NCBI RefSeq assembly: GCF_025998535.1
Contig: NZ_AP024233.1
Location: 372,001 to 436,000, forward strand
DNA from: Desulfolithobacter dissulfuricans
Lineage (GTDB): Bacteria > Desulfobacterota > Desulfobulbia > Desulfobulbales > Desulfobulbaceae
Length of the DNA: 64,000 bases
Direction of reading: 5' to 3'
In this document: positions 56,639-64,000 of the stretch, one piece after another
How the letters are laid out: each line of letters begins with the position of its first letter
How positions within the stretch are numbered: the stretch's first letter is position 1
Position numbers and translations under genes: made by a program
Notes under the pieces: generated by a model
Seen by the model: only the letters and a program-made list of their open reading frames with translations
What the model was told of the DNA's origin: nothing
Database searches by the model: none

Positions 56639-56982
56639 TCCTCACTTGCCCCGGCCGGCTGCAGGTCTTCTGGCAGGTCGATGATGGTTTCAACCAGGCC
56701 GCCGAATACGCCGTCCCGGTACCACGGCGCCTGGTGGACCAGGCGCCTCCGGTTTTTCCTGTTGACTATATAGGTGTTGCTTCGCTCTTCACGGATCAGG
56801 GTGCGGATGATCTCGCCCGAGCCAATGGAATGGCAGTCGTAGAGGCTCGAGCCAATGAGCTCGGCGCCGCCCCTTTTTCGGAAGTTGAGGCGCGAGGCCT
56901 GGTTCATGGCGATAATGATTCCTTCCCGGTCGCAGACCGTCACCGCGTTGGGATAGCATTCGATCCAGTCGAAATCAGACAT
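56635..56982 (-). CDS. Single PAS-domain protein
   Basis: 115 residues, essentially one PAS fold: DWIECYPNAVTVCDREGIIIAMNQASRLNF (start), then GSSLYDCHSIGSGEIIRTLI and APWYRDGVFGGLVETIIDL. No output domain. First gene of the three-gene unit with the MBL hydrolase and the broken LuxR regulator; it may pass a signal to the partner proteins. Confidence 0.78.
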   Translation of the reverse strand: MSDFDWIECYPNAVTVCDREGIIIAMNQASRLNFRKRGGAELIGSSLYDCHSIGSGEIIRTLIREERSNTYIVNRKNRRRLVHQAPWYRDGVFGGLVETIIDLPEDLQPAGASEE

Positions 56983-57067
56983 GATATATGCGATGTGTTT
57001 CAGGGTTGTTGTATTTTGGTTCTGATGGATAACGATCAGAAACAGTCGCGCTGATTACTGCGGCGGT

Positions 57068-57232
57068 TGGATTTTTTTGTGTACACCCGGCACGGGCGTG
57101 AACCCATGGGGTTCAAGTCCCCCTGTACATGTTCCTTGCTACATGATATAGCGTAGCATGAACTGCTGACCGTCCGCAAGGGCATCACCACAGGGTGAGG
57201 CTGGGGGAGAAAAATCTCCGGCTACCCGATTA
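57068..57232. other. Structured non-coding segment, possible RNA
   Basis: Several hairpins follow each other: TGTACA twice as outer arms, CCCG-gca-CGGG, GGGG-TTCAAGT-CCCC (shaped like a tRNA T-arm), GCTAC...GTAGC, and GGAGA...TCTCC. It is not a tRNA: no anticodon arm or CCA end. It could be a fragment of a group II intron or another structured RNA. Confidence 0.4.
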
Positions 57233-57237
57233 TGTGG

Positions 57238-57618
57238 CTATACCTCATTTGCGACCTCGATGAGATTACCGCTGGGGTCTCTGAAATAGAAAGACAGGAG
57301 CTTGCGGTTTGCCCCGGTTCTCTCAACCGGTCCCTCTATGATTTCTACTCCACACTGTTTGACCTGCCGGAGGGCCTCATTCAACACCAACGGCGTTAAA
57401 AAGCACAGATCCGCTGATCCCGGAGCCGGACATTTCGCCTTTGGCTCAAGCTCATGACCAACCTCATGCAGGTTAATTTTCTGATTACCGAACTTCAGTG
57501 CTACGCGTCCGGCACCAAAAACAACCCTGTCCATGCCGAGTACCTTCTCGTAAAACGCTACTGTTTCATCAATGTCTGAAACAGTCAGCACAAAATGATC
57601 AATGCCGGAAATTTCCAT
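57238..57618 (-). CDS. VOC-family (glyoxalase/dioxygenase-fold) protein
   Basis: 126 residues with the two beta-alpha-beta-beta-beta modules: IDHFVLTVSDIDETVAFYEKVLGM and FRDPSGNLIEV. Metal ligands H8, E in NLHEVGHE and E near the C-terminus fit the vicinal-oxygen-chelate fold. Members include virulence protein-like lyases, glyoxalases and resistance proteins, so the specific reaction is unknown. Stand-alone gene in the accessory region. Confidence 0.85.
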   Translation of the reverse strand: MEISGIDHFVLTVSDIDETVAFYEKVLGMDRVVFGAGRVALKFGNQKINLHEVGHELEPKAKCPAPGSADLCFLTPLVLNEALRQVKQCGVEIIEGPVERTGANRKLLSFYFRDPSGNLIEVANEV

Positions 57619-57716
57619 GCGCCATCATTCCGTTGAAAATATCTACTCTGCCCAGGGAGATCATCCGGCAGCCGATTCTATCCCCACCACCGGTCTTTCT
57701 GGCCATACAGGTTTAG

Positions 57717-57922
57717 CAGGCCGTTGAAAAACTACTGCGCCAGGTGATACTGCGTCAAAATTCGGCTCAGGTAAGCGACCGAAGGGAGACTCCGGGTAAG
57801 CGAGCTCGAAGTCTGCGCTTATCTGCGAGACTCCGGAATGCTCATGTACTCCATGTACACTGCGCTTTTTCGCCTCATTTTTCCTTGTCTCATCTTCGCT
57901 CGCTACGTTTTTCAACGGCCTG
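57717..57922. repeat. 206-bp MITE-like element
   Basis: Perfect 16-bp terminal inverted repeats CAGGCCGTTGAAAAAC (57717-57732) and the complement (57907-57922). No coding capacity. The rest of 57619-57976 holds nothing else. Confidence 0.75.
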
Positions 57923-57976
57923 TCAGGCTGTGAACATAAGGCGTATTGCCTCAATGGGCTCCTGAACTCGAGAACC

Positions 57977-58195
57977 CTATTTCATTTTCGGCAGCAATGT
58001 GATCGGCATGCTCACCAGTATGTATTGCTGCTGCCCGTCTCTGGTGGCGAGTTCCGGAGGTGATATGACGGGGTATTCGTAGAGGTGGCAGGTCGTGCTC
58101 ACCGTGATGCCTGCCGAAGCCGTAAAGACAATGTCGTCGATGGCTGACCGAGTGTCAATATTTTCAGCCTCGATCACCGCGTTCATGCCCATCAT
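57977..58195 (-). CDS. Small hypothetical protein, possible cassette gene
   Basis: 72 residues (MMGMNAVIEAENIDTRSAIDD... DGQQQYILVSMPITLLPKMK). The ATG lies 15 bases after an attC-like site, where integron cassette genes usually start. Balanced composition suggests it is real, but I recognise no family; the NAVIEAENID segment loosely recalls a YbjQ-like fragment. No clear Shine-Dalgarno. Low certainty. Confidence 0.4.
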   Translation of the reverse strand: MMGMNAVIEAENIDTRSAIDDIVFTASAGITVSTTCHLYEYPVISPPELATRDGQQQYILVSMPITLLPKMK

Positions 58196-58209
58196 GGTTA
58201 TTTTTTTGC

Positions 58210-58293
58210 GTATAACGTGACGTCAGCGGCTGGCGAGCCGAGTGAGCGCAGCGGCGCGTCGAATAACAGGGACAACTGCACGCGAGGTTAGGC
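58210..58293 (-). other. attC-like integron recombination site
   Basis: On the minus strand it starts GCCTAAC (58293-58287, RYYYAAC type) and ends GTTATAC (58216-58210). The flanking bases pair as CTG-ACGTCAC next to CTGCACGCGAG, one base longer on one side, as the extrahelical base of attC requires. 84 bases, with a central imperfect stem. It follows the end of ada and precedes the small gene, as cassette boundaries do. Confidence 0.55.
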
Positions 58294-59394
58294 TTCATGA
58301 TCTCTCTCGCTCTCTACCCGGGATAGCTTCAGCCGTTTCGCTTTCGCGGAGGAGCAGCGCTTGCTTTCGCTCCACGCCCCAGCGGTAGCCCCCGATGGCC
58401 CATCGCTGCGCACCACGCGGTGACATGGGACAGCCACGGCCAGTTTGTTAGCTGCACAGGCCTGCGCCACTGCCCGCGCCGCTTTGGGTCGACCAATGCG
58501 GCGGGCAATCTCAGCATAGGTGACGGTCGTTCCAGGCGGGACATCGCGCAAAGCCTGCCAGACCCGCTCCTGAAACGCGGTGCCCTGGATGTCCAGCGGC
58601 AGGTCCAAGGGCTGTCTCGGCGATTCGGTGAGGTGCACCACCTTTTGCAGCAGGTCGGAGAAATCGGGACCGGCCTCCTCGATGTCGGCATTCGGGAAAT
58701 GTTCCCAAGCCTTGTCGGACAGGGACTTTGGGTCGTTCCCAAACTCGATCAGGCACACGCCCCGCTCGGTGGCTGCAACGGCCACCCATCCCAGGGAACA
58801 GGGTGCCATCCCGTAGCGAATGGTCATCCCGGCCCCTCCGCGCCTGAATGTGGAGGGCGGCATGCCCAGGCGCTCGCCGGCCGTTTGGTAGGCGCGACTG
58901 CTGGAACTAAATCCCGCCTCGTAGATGGCCTCGGTGACCGAACGGCCGCTCTTGAGTTCTTCACGGAATCGTTGGGTCTGCCGGGCAGCGGCGTACTGTT
59001 TGGGCGTAACGCCGACGATTTGCTTGAAGATGCGGTGGAAATGCCCCTGGCTCATACCGGCTTCTGCGGCCAGTTCTTCCAGGCCGGGGGGCGTTTCCGC
59101 CTCGTCGATGCGGCGGCAGGCCCGGACGACCATCTCCACCAACGGCCCATCCGGCGACTCCAGATCCGGCCGGCATTTCTTGCAGGGACGGTATCCCGCC
59201 AGCCGGGCTTCTCCGTAGGTGTCAAAAAATACCACATTCTCGCGTTTGGGAAGGCGCGAGGGGCAGCCAACCCGACAAACGATCCCCGTCGTCTTGACGC
59301 CGTAATAGAAGGCTACCCTGGCGGCAGCATCGCGTGTCACCAGTGTCTGCCAGCGGCTTTTCTCATCAACACACAACTTCGTATCGGATTTCAT
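58288..59394 (-). CDS. ada: Ada-type methyltransferase/AraC regulator, C-terminal frameshift
   Basis: Three domains: Ada N-terminal zinc/methyl-acceptor region with four cysteines (VCRVGCPSR and YRPCKKCRPD), AraC helix-turn-helix (LEELAAEAGMSQGHFHRIFKQIVGVTPKQY), and O6-alkylguanine transferase with the active PCHRV. Just after it, a run of five G (58389-58393 on the plus strand as C) should be six: then SGGYRWGVERKQALLLRE, the normal end, is read and the stop would be at 58295. As written, the last about 35 residues are out of frame. Repairs alkylated DNA and likely induces itself. It sits 28 bases downstream of EamA on the same strand. Confidence 0.85.
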   Translation of the reverse strand: MKSDTKLCVDEKSRWQTLVTRDAAARVAFYYGVKTTGIVCRVGCPSRLPKRENVVFFDTYGEARLAGYRPCKKCRPDLESPDGPLVEMVVRACRRIDEAETPPGLEELAAEAGMSQGHFHRIFKQIVGVTPKQYAAARQTQRFREELKSGRSVTEAIYEAGFSSSSRAYQTAGERLGMPPSTFRRGGAGMTIRYGMAPCSLGWVAVAATERGVCLIEFGNDPKSLSDKAWEHFPNADIEEAGPDFSDLLQKVVHLTESPRQPLDLPLDIQGTAFQERVWQALRDVPPGTTVTYAEIARRIGRPKAARAVAQACAANKLAVAVPCHRVVRSDGPSGATAGAWSESKRCSSAKAKRLKLSRVESERDHEA

Positions 59395-59422
59395 TCAAGC
59401 CTCCGATGACCGTTGTTTTACT

Positions 59423-60373
59423 TTAGCAGTGGTCTGAGGAACTGCCTCGAGAGGATCTGGATCGGCCAAGCCACTGGAGCGGTCGCCCATCGATGGCAGC
59501 CAGACCGAGGCCGATCAGTCCCATGCCGACGAAGTGTTTTAGCGCCAGGTGTTCACGAAGAAACGTGGTGCCAAGCAGGATAGCGCTGACCGGAATGAGA
59601 AAGGTCACGAGCAGCACATTGGTGGCCCCCGCCATGGCCAGAATGCGGAAATAGAGGATGTACGCGACGGCTGTGGAGAAAACAGCCAGGCCTATCAGGG
59701 CGCCCCAAACTTCCAGGGACGGCATCGGCAGCGTCCAGGGCCGATCTACTGCCAGGGCCAGGGGGATCAGCAAGAGACTCGAGGCCGTGACCTGGCCGGT
59801 GGCCGTCACCAAAGGCGCAACGCCCATGCTGCGGAAACGCCTCCCGTACACGCCGGCAAAGGCATACGAAAGGGCGGCGGCAAGCACTGCGATCTGGGCC
59901 ATGACATTGGCGCCGAGCCCGCGCAGCGCGTCCGGCCCGATCATCAACACCACCCCGGCGAAACCGATGAGCACGCCGATCAGGCGCCATGGGGTCATCT
60001 TCTCGTCATCGGTCAGAAAATGCGCCACAATTACGGTGAACAGCGGCGTGGTCGCGTTGAGAATGGAGGCCAGGCTGCTGGCGATGCATGTCTGCCCCCA
60101 AACAATGAGACTGAAGGGAATTACGTTATTGAGGATGCCCATGCCCACGAAAACGGCCCATGGCTTGCGATCCGACGGCATTTTCAGCCCCATGGCTCGC
60201 ACAATAGCATGGAGCACCAGGGCCGCGAACAGGACCCGCAGGGTCACGATGGTGAAGGGCGGCAGAGCGCGCACGGCCACACCGATAAAGAAAAAGGAGC
60301 CGCCCCACAGAAAGGACAAGGTAATGAGCAACAACCATTCGATCACTCCCATCGTTCTGTTAACAGTACTCAT
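59423..60373 (-). CDS. EamA/DMT-family transporter
   Basis: 316 residues, ten predicted membrane helices in two EamA repeats (SFLWGGSFFFIGVAVRALPPFTIVTLR; VLAAALSYAFAGVYGRRF...). Drug/metabolite exporter family; substrate unknown. AGGAGG is an ideal ribosome site, but it also pairs with an upstream CCTCCTCTAT. Probably co-transcribed with ada. Confidence 0.88.
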   Translation of the reverse strand: MSTVNRTMGVIEWLLLITLSFLWGGSFFFIGVAVRALPPFTIVTLRVLFAALVLHAIVRAMGLKMPSDRKPWAVFVGMGILNNVIPFSLIVWGQTCIASSLASILNATTPLFTVIVAHFLTDDEKMTPWRLIGVLIGFAGVVLMIGPDALRGLGANVMAQIAVLAAALSYAFAGVYGRRFRSMGVAPLVTATGQVTASSLLLIPLALAVDRPWTLPMPSLEVWGALIGLAVFSTAVAYILYFRILAMAGATNVLLVTFLIPVSAILLGTTFLREHLALKHFVGMGLIGLGLAAIDGRPLQWLGRSRSSRGSSSDHC

Positions 60374-60378
60374 ACCGT

Positions 60379-60424
60379 CCTCCTCTATGTCTTTATCTTT
60401 GATTGACTTTGATTATAGAGGAGG
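60379..60424 (-). promoter_or_regulatory. Hairpin that can cover the EamA ribosome-binding site
   Basis: In the mRNA, CCTCCTCTAT (60424-60415) is exactly complementary to ATAGAGGAGG (60388-60379), which contains the Shine-Dalgarno of EamA, with a 26-base loop. Such a 10-bp stem would block translation. Confidence 0.55.
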
Positions 60425-60540
60425 GCAGATGGGAAAACACTCCGATTCTTGCGCTGTAATCCGGAGAAACGAATTGCGGGCTCCGATACACTGGGATGAA
60501 GATTCCCTGATTCCAATAAAAACGTGTTCCGAAGCACCGG

Positions 60541-61232
60541 GTAGGTCAGGATCCTTGCGGCTCCTTTCCCCTCTCAGAACCGCACGTGACAGTTTCCCGT
60601 CATACGGCTCAAGCACCTGCTAAGGTTCCCCTTGTTGAGGGGTCCCGCAATTAATAATTGCTTCACGATAATTGCAGACTGTCAGCAAAGCCGATGCTGA
60701 AGGGCGCACCAGCCTGACGGCCGTCGACTGCTTTCCCTTACTGATGCTTGATCCTTCTGTTTTCTCGTGAAGAGGCACCTGCCAGAAGTCAGCCTCCTTA
60801 CGGAGCCGAGAATGTTTCACCCGGTATCCCTGCCATTACCGCAAGGCATTCGCTTCTTAAGGCATCTCGACCCAGACCTCCAACAGCTTGCCTTGCGGTT
60901 AGCCTGCCCAAAGGGCGAAGGACCTGGTGGGGTACCACGTTCCACGCTCTTACCTTTGCGGACAACTTAGGCGGATCTTGAACGCCGGTGGAAATTGGGT
61001 CCTGTGCAGGCACGTTAGCGACCTGCAACCTCTCCAACACCCGTAAACACAAGGAAACGGGTCTTCGACCAATAATCCCCGTAGGTCTGTCCTCATTGAC
61101 GACACGTGAAGATCTTTGCCTACTCTCGCCATATTGCCCCATCCTAGCCCTTAACCGGGTGGGATGCCCGGAAAAGGGGTTCCGCCTAGCGGCTTCCTCC
61201 CATTTCGGTACGTTGTCAGGAGGGCTTCGCAC
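60541..61232 (-). ncRNA. ORF-less group II intron-like RNA
   Basis: Domain V is unmistakable at 60610-60577 on the minus strand: 34 bases starting GAGCCGTATGAC, GAAA tetraloop, ending GCGGTTC. Domain VI follows (60575-60541) with a GCAA-capped stem and CCTGACCTAC at the 3' end. A GTGCG at 61232 matches the consensus 5' end. The roughly 690-base span has no reverse-transcriptase frame, so it lacks the usual maturase gene and would need one in trans or is a deletion derivative. Exact ends are provisional. Confidence 0.7.
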
Positions 61233-61418
61233 CCCGTCATCGACGCAACGGTAGCACGCCTCCCTAGGATACCGGCGGGGACACGCCAGGTGATCTTTAC
61301 AGGATAACCAGCGGTAATAACATATAAAAACGCGACTTCGTGTCGCGATTGTTAATGGCAATCTAAAAATATACCATTTCTGGCAATTGAAAAGTGTACC
61401 ACCAGTTTCGCTTTTACG

Positions 61419-62201
61419 TCATAGCCTGTGAATCATTGACCTGGTTTTTCTGTTCCTGTTCCTTGAAAATCTGTTTTGAAAACGAGTGCCCCTGAGCCGG
61501 TAGCTGTGGCCCTTGATGTTGATCACTCGGCAGTGGTGGAGCAGCCTGTCCAGGATTGCGGTGGCGATAACCGGATCACCGAAGAGCTCCTGCCAGTCAC
61601 CGAAACTCTTGTTGGAGGTGATGATAGTGGAGTTTCGTTCATACCTGTGGGAGACGAACTGGAAGAAGAGATATGCCTCCTGTGTGGAGACCGGTAGGTA
61701 GCCGACTTCATCCACGATCACCAGGCTCGAGCTGAGGTAGGCCTTCTGCCGGGTCGCCCCCTCCTTGAGTTTTTTGATCAAGGTGTCCATAGTGGTGAAG
61801 TAGACCTTGAACCCGTGGTGACAGGCCTTGATGGCCAGGGAGATTGCCAGATGAGTCTTGCCGACACCGGGTGGCCCGAGAAAGATAACATTCTCCTTGT
61901 TGGTGATGAACGAGAGATCGAAGAGCTCCATGACCGACCCCTTATCGAGCTGAGGATGAAAGGAGAAGTCATACTCTTCGATGGTCTTGGCCGATGGCAG
62001 TCCCGCGGTTTTCATGGCGGTCTGGATGCGGCGTTTCTCCTTGGCAGCAACCTCTTCCTCGAGCAGATGGTCAAGGAAAGCGACATAGGAGCTTTTTTCC
62101 TCTTTTGCCTGCTGCACCACGGTATCAAGCACCTCGGCTGCCCGGCTGAGCTTCAGACGGGCGAGATTGTCCTGGAGTCGTTCGGAGGTCAACTGTTCCA
62201 T
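61419..62201 (-). CDS. istB: IS21 helper ATPase IstB
   Basis: 260 residues, AAA+ ATPase related to DnaC/DnaA. Walker A GPPGVGKTH (about 108), Walker B LVIVDEVGYLP, sensor region TIITSNKSFGDW. N-terminal helical part LSRAAEVLDTVVQQAKEEKSSYVAFLDHLLEEE. Regulates target choice of IstA. Overlaps istA by 13 bases. Confidence 0.94.
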   Translation of the reverse strand: MEQLTSERLQDNLARLKLSRAAEVLDTVVQQAKEEKSSYVAFLDHLLEEEVAAKEKRRIQTAMKTAGLPSAKTIEEYDFSFHPQLDKGSVMELFDLSFITNKENVIFLGPPGVGKTHLAISLAIKACHHGFKVYFTTMDTLIKKLKEGATRQKAYLSSSLVIVDEVGYLPVSTQEAYLFFQFVSHRYERNSTIITSNKSFGDWQELFGDPVIATAILDRLLHHCRVINIKGHSYRLRGTRFQNRFSRNRNRKTRSMIHRL

Positions 62202-63457
62202 GATCCACCTCCCTGAGCATAGCGTTCATACTCGGCAAGGGGCCGGTATTCCACCTGGGGAAAGAGACTGGAGGTGGTGAGCCCGCGGGTCGCCTTGCCC
62301 TTGCGTCTGCCGTACTTGCGCTTGACCAGCTGCCTGTCGCGCTTGAGCTGTTCATAGAACAGTCGGTTGCCGATCAGTTCGTTTTTGCCCCGGGCCTCCT
62401 CATAGGAGGCCAGTAGGACATTGTCATCATAGATCAGGATCCTGCGGTGTTTGATCTTGAGCATGACCTTTTTGCCGACCATTTTGTAGGGAACCAGATA
62501 CCGGTTGCCATTGTAGGAGATCTGGCAGTCCTTGTAGACCTTGCGATAGATCTTGATCGAGGTGTCGTAGTCCGATGGCGGCAAGGAGGTGAGCGCTGCA
62601 AGCTCCTGCTGCCAGCGTTCATATATCCGCTGACCGTGGGTACCGTGCCGGCGGCTGTTGGCTGTCTTGTCCAGCCATAGAGCGGCATCGCGGTTGAGCT
62701 TTTCCAGGGAGGTGTAGACATATCCCCGCCAGAATCGCTGGCGGACATAATCCATGGGTCGTTCCGCCTTGCCCTTGACCCAGGGGCTGTAGGGGGGACA
62801 GGCCCTGGGGGTAAAGTTGTAGTGACGGGCAAAATGGAGAAACTCGGTGTTGAATACGGCTTTGCCCTGTTTCCGGCCGGTGACCACTTGTTTCATGTTG
62901 TCGTAAAGGATCTCGGCAGGCACACCCTGCAGGTAATGAAAGGCACGGATGTGGCAGTCCAGGAAGGTCTCCAGGGTGCACTGGTTGACGAACTCGATGT
63001 ACATGGCCCGGCTGTAGCCGAGAATCATCAGGAACATGTATTTGGTCGAGAAGGAACCGTCCGGGTTTTCGACCTGGAGGTCACCCCAGTCCACCTGGGC
63101 CTGACGGCCGGGCTCTGTCTCGAAGCGGGCATAGGCAAGGCGGCTGTGCCGCTCTTTGACCTTGCGGACATAATCGCGGAGTGTTTCGTATGAGCCTGTA
63201 TAGCCCATGTTCCGTATGCGGTCGAGAATCCAGGTGGCCCGATAGTCGTCTTCAGCCAGATAATCGTCGATTACCTGGCGGTAAGGATCCAGAATGGATT
63301 TCTGCCGCTTCTTCTTGCGGTATTGGGGCAATGTATTGCCCTCGATGTGTTTTTTGACCGTGTTTCGGTGAATGCCGAGTTTTTTGGCAATGGCTCGCAT
63401 ACTGAGTCCCTGCCGATGCAATGAAATGATGTCCATGAAAACCTCCGTTGAAATCAT
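62189..63457 (-). CDS. istA: IS21 transposase IstA
   Basis: 422 residues from ATG 63457, which has GAGGAGG upstream; the longer frame to 63559 runs past the IS end and is not used. Helix-turn-helix (MRAIAKKLGIHRNTVKKHI), RNase H core with D in VDWGDLQVE, D in ILYDNMKQ and E in KGKAERPMDYVR, then an SH3-like C-terminal part (CQISYNGNRYLVPYKMVG). Cuts and joins the element's ends. No frameshift. Confidence 0.94.
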   Translation of the reverse strand: MISTEVFMDIISLHRQGLSMRAIAKKLGIHRNTVKKHIEGNTLPQYRKKKRQKSILDPYRQVIDDYLAEDDYRATWILDRIRNMGYTGSYETLRDYVRKVKERHSRLAYARFETEPGRQAQVDWGDLQVENPDGSFSTKYMFLMILGYSRAMYIEFVNQCTLETFLDCHIRAFHYLQGVPAEILYDNMKQVVTGRKQGKAVFNTEFLHFARHYNFTPRACPPYSPWVKGKAERPMDYVRQRFWRGYVYTSLEKLNRDAALWLDKTANSRRHGTHGQRIYERWQQELAALTSLPPSDYDTSIKIYRKVYKDCQISYNGNRYLVPYKMVGKKVMLKIKHRRILIYDDNVLLASYEEARGKNELIGNRLFYEQLKRDRQLVKRKYGRRKGKATRGLTTSSLFPQVEYRPLAEYERYAQGGGSWNS

Positions 63458-63556
63458 GACGCTCACCTCCTCGAAAGAGAAGGTAAACATCGATGGAGGT
63501 GGTACACTTTTCATTGCCATTTTTGGTACAGTTTTATTTTGCCATTGACACGCGAT

Positions 63557-63626
63557 CAACTATTAAGCTGTGTGGCGCAAACGGAGCGCAGCGGAGTTTG
63601 CGTCCGAACGAGCGTCTTGTTGGGCA
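63557..63626 (-). other. Weak attC-like hairpin next to IS21
   Basis: On the minus strand GCCCAAC (63626) opens a stem GACGCAAAC...GTTTGCGCC around GCTGCG, the usual attC core look, but the expected far-end GTTRRRY is only CTTAATA. It lies between the edge gene and the IS21 target. Called attC-like with reserve. Confidence 0.35.
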
Positions 63627-63682
63627 TCGTGCAAACGGACCACGCATATTCTCTTGTTACACCCTTTTAAGCCCCATCACCT

Positions 63683-64000
63683 CTATGAGCCCTGGATGTA
63701 CACGGTAACGCGTCGCAGTACTATCAAAGCGAATTCTTGGTTCTCGGTAACGGAAAACATACTCTGACCCCCAAACCCTCGACCTCCAGCTCGGTAGAAA
63801 CCAATAAATGAAAACTGATGCAGCTTCTCTAGTGCCTCATTAGACGAAATTTGTGCCTCTGGATAATGCTTACTGAACGCAGACTCATATTCATCCTTAT
63901 CAAAATGCCACTTGCCGATAGCCCTTAACACATCCAAGTGTCTTTCATAGTCGGGAAGATGGGTATGAACCTCATCATCAATCTCCCTAACAAGATACTC
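63683..64000 (-). CDS. Unidentified protein, C-terminal part, runs off right edge
   Basis: At least 105 codons, open to the window edge and ending at TAG 63683. Reads EYLVREIDDEVHTHLPDY ... HQFSFIGFYRAGGRGFGG ... MFSVTENQEFALIVLRRV. The acidic, helix-rich N-terminal part and a late Gly/aromatic strand are reminiscent of the end of predicted defence or P-loop ATPase proteins, but I cannot name the family. AT-rich compared with the rest, and next to attC-like and IS sequences, so likely an acquired gene. Confidence 0.6.
   Translation of the reverse strand, partial: EYLVREIDDEVHTHLPDYERHLDVLRAIGKWHFDKDEYESAFSKHYPEAQISSNEALEKLHQFSFIGFYRAGGRGFGGQSMFSVTENQEFALIVLRRVTVYIQGS

Larger units (their letters stand above)
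61350..63550 (-). mobile_element. IS21-family element, 2201 bp, complete
   Basis: Ends begin TGTTAATGGCAA and TGTCAATGGCAA and contain repeated TGGCAAT...AAAAGTGTACC boxes on both sides, as in IS21. A 6-bp direct repeat CGCGAT flanks it (61344-61349 and 63551-63556). Two overlapping genes, istA and istB, read on the minus strand. Confidence 0.92.

Noticed and set aside
57075-57120. tRNA gene suggested by GGTTCAAGTCCCC
   Set aside because: Only a T-arm-like hairpin is present; D arm, anticodon arm and acceptor stem are missing.
60798-61361. 187-residue minus-strand frame and neighbour at 60620-60820
   Set aside because: Both fall in the group II intron RNA; no reverse-transcriptase or maturase motif such as YADD is present.
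1-64000. CRISPR array, rRNA or phage structural genes
   Set aside because: No regularly spaced repeats, no rRNA-like sequence and no capsid, tail or terminase-type proteins were seen.

Overview
This window looks like chromosome of a Gram-negative anaerobe of the Desulfobacterota, probably near the Desulfobulbales. That placement is inferred from gene content only: indolepyruvate:ferredoxin oxidoreductase with arylacetate-CoA ligases, a sulfide:quinone-oxidoreductase-like flavoprotein with a DUF1641 partner, bacteriohemerythrins, a PEP-CTERM protein, many PAS sensors and RND efflux. No rRNA, tRNA or CRISPR array was found.

Layout. 0-7 kb: the 5' part of a very large multidomain synthase runs off the left edge (two nitronate-monooxygenase-like barrels, then the first residues of a ketosynthase). 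After a 1.4 kb gap come a secreted alpha/beta-hydrolase lipoprotein, a secreted propeller-like protein and a PEP-CTERM protein. 7.4-13.4 kb: a four-gene minus-strand operon for synthase-dependent exopolysaccharide production and export (TolC-like channel fused to a glycosidase-like domain, HlyD/Alg44-like membrane-fusion protein, degenerate GGDEF protein with zinc ribbons, processive GT2), with a good sigma70-like promoter. 13.4-17.8 kb: minus-strand housekeeping and envelope genes. 18.3-28.7 kb: a plus-strand aromatic/branched amino-acid block, iorAB-paaK-ACT-livKHMGF-paaK, with a terminator between livK and livH and another at the end. 29-32 kb: SQR-like/DUF1641 pair and RNase PH. 32.7-34.6 kb: an FtsH-type protease broken by a one-base frameshift. 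35-39 kb: Mut7-C, MTH938-like, NUDIX and RlmKL genes. 39-54 kb: sensing and envelope functions: hybrid PAS kinase, hemerythrin, a TolC-MFP-RND efflux operon, an OmpA/VWA-like lattice protein and an MCP-hemerythrin fusion.

From about 52.5 kb to the right end the window is accessory. It holds a foldback element, a PAS-LuxR gene split by an IS4-type insertion (removal of the IS plus one 7-bp duplication restores the frame exactly), a 206-bp MITE-like element, an integron-type attC site next to an ada/EamA pair, an ORF-less group II intron-like RNA and a complete IS21-family element with a 6-bp duplication.

The strongest candidates for something under-described are the exopolysaccharide operon at 7.4-13.2 kb, the double-NMO ketosynthase at the left edge, and the nested mobile and cassette structures at 52.5-64 kb.
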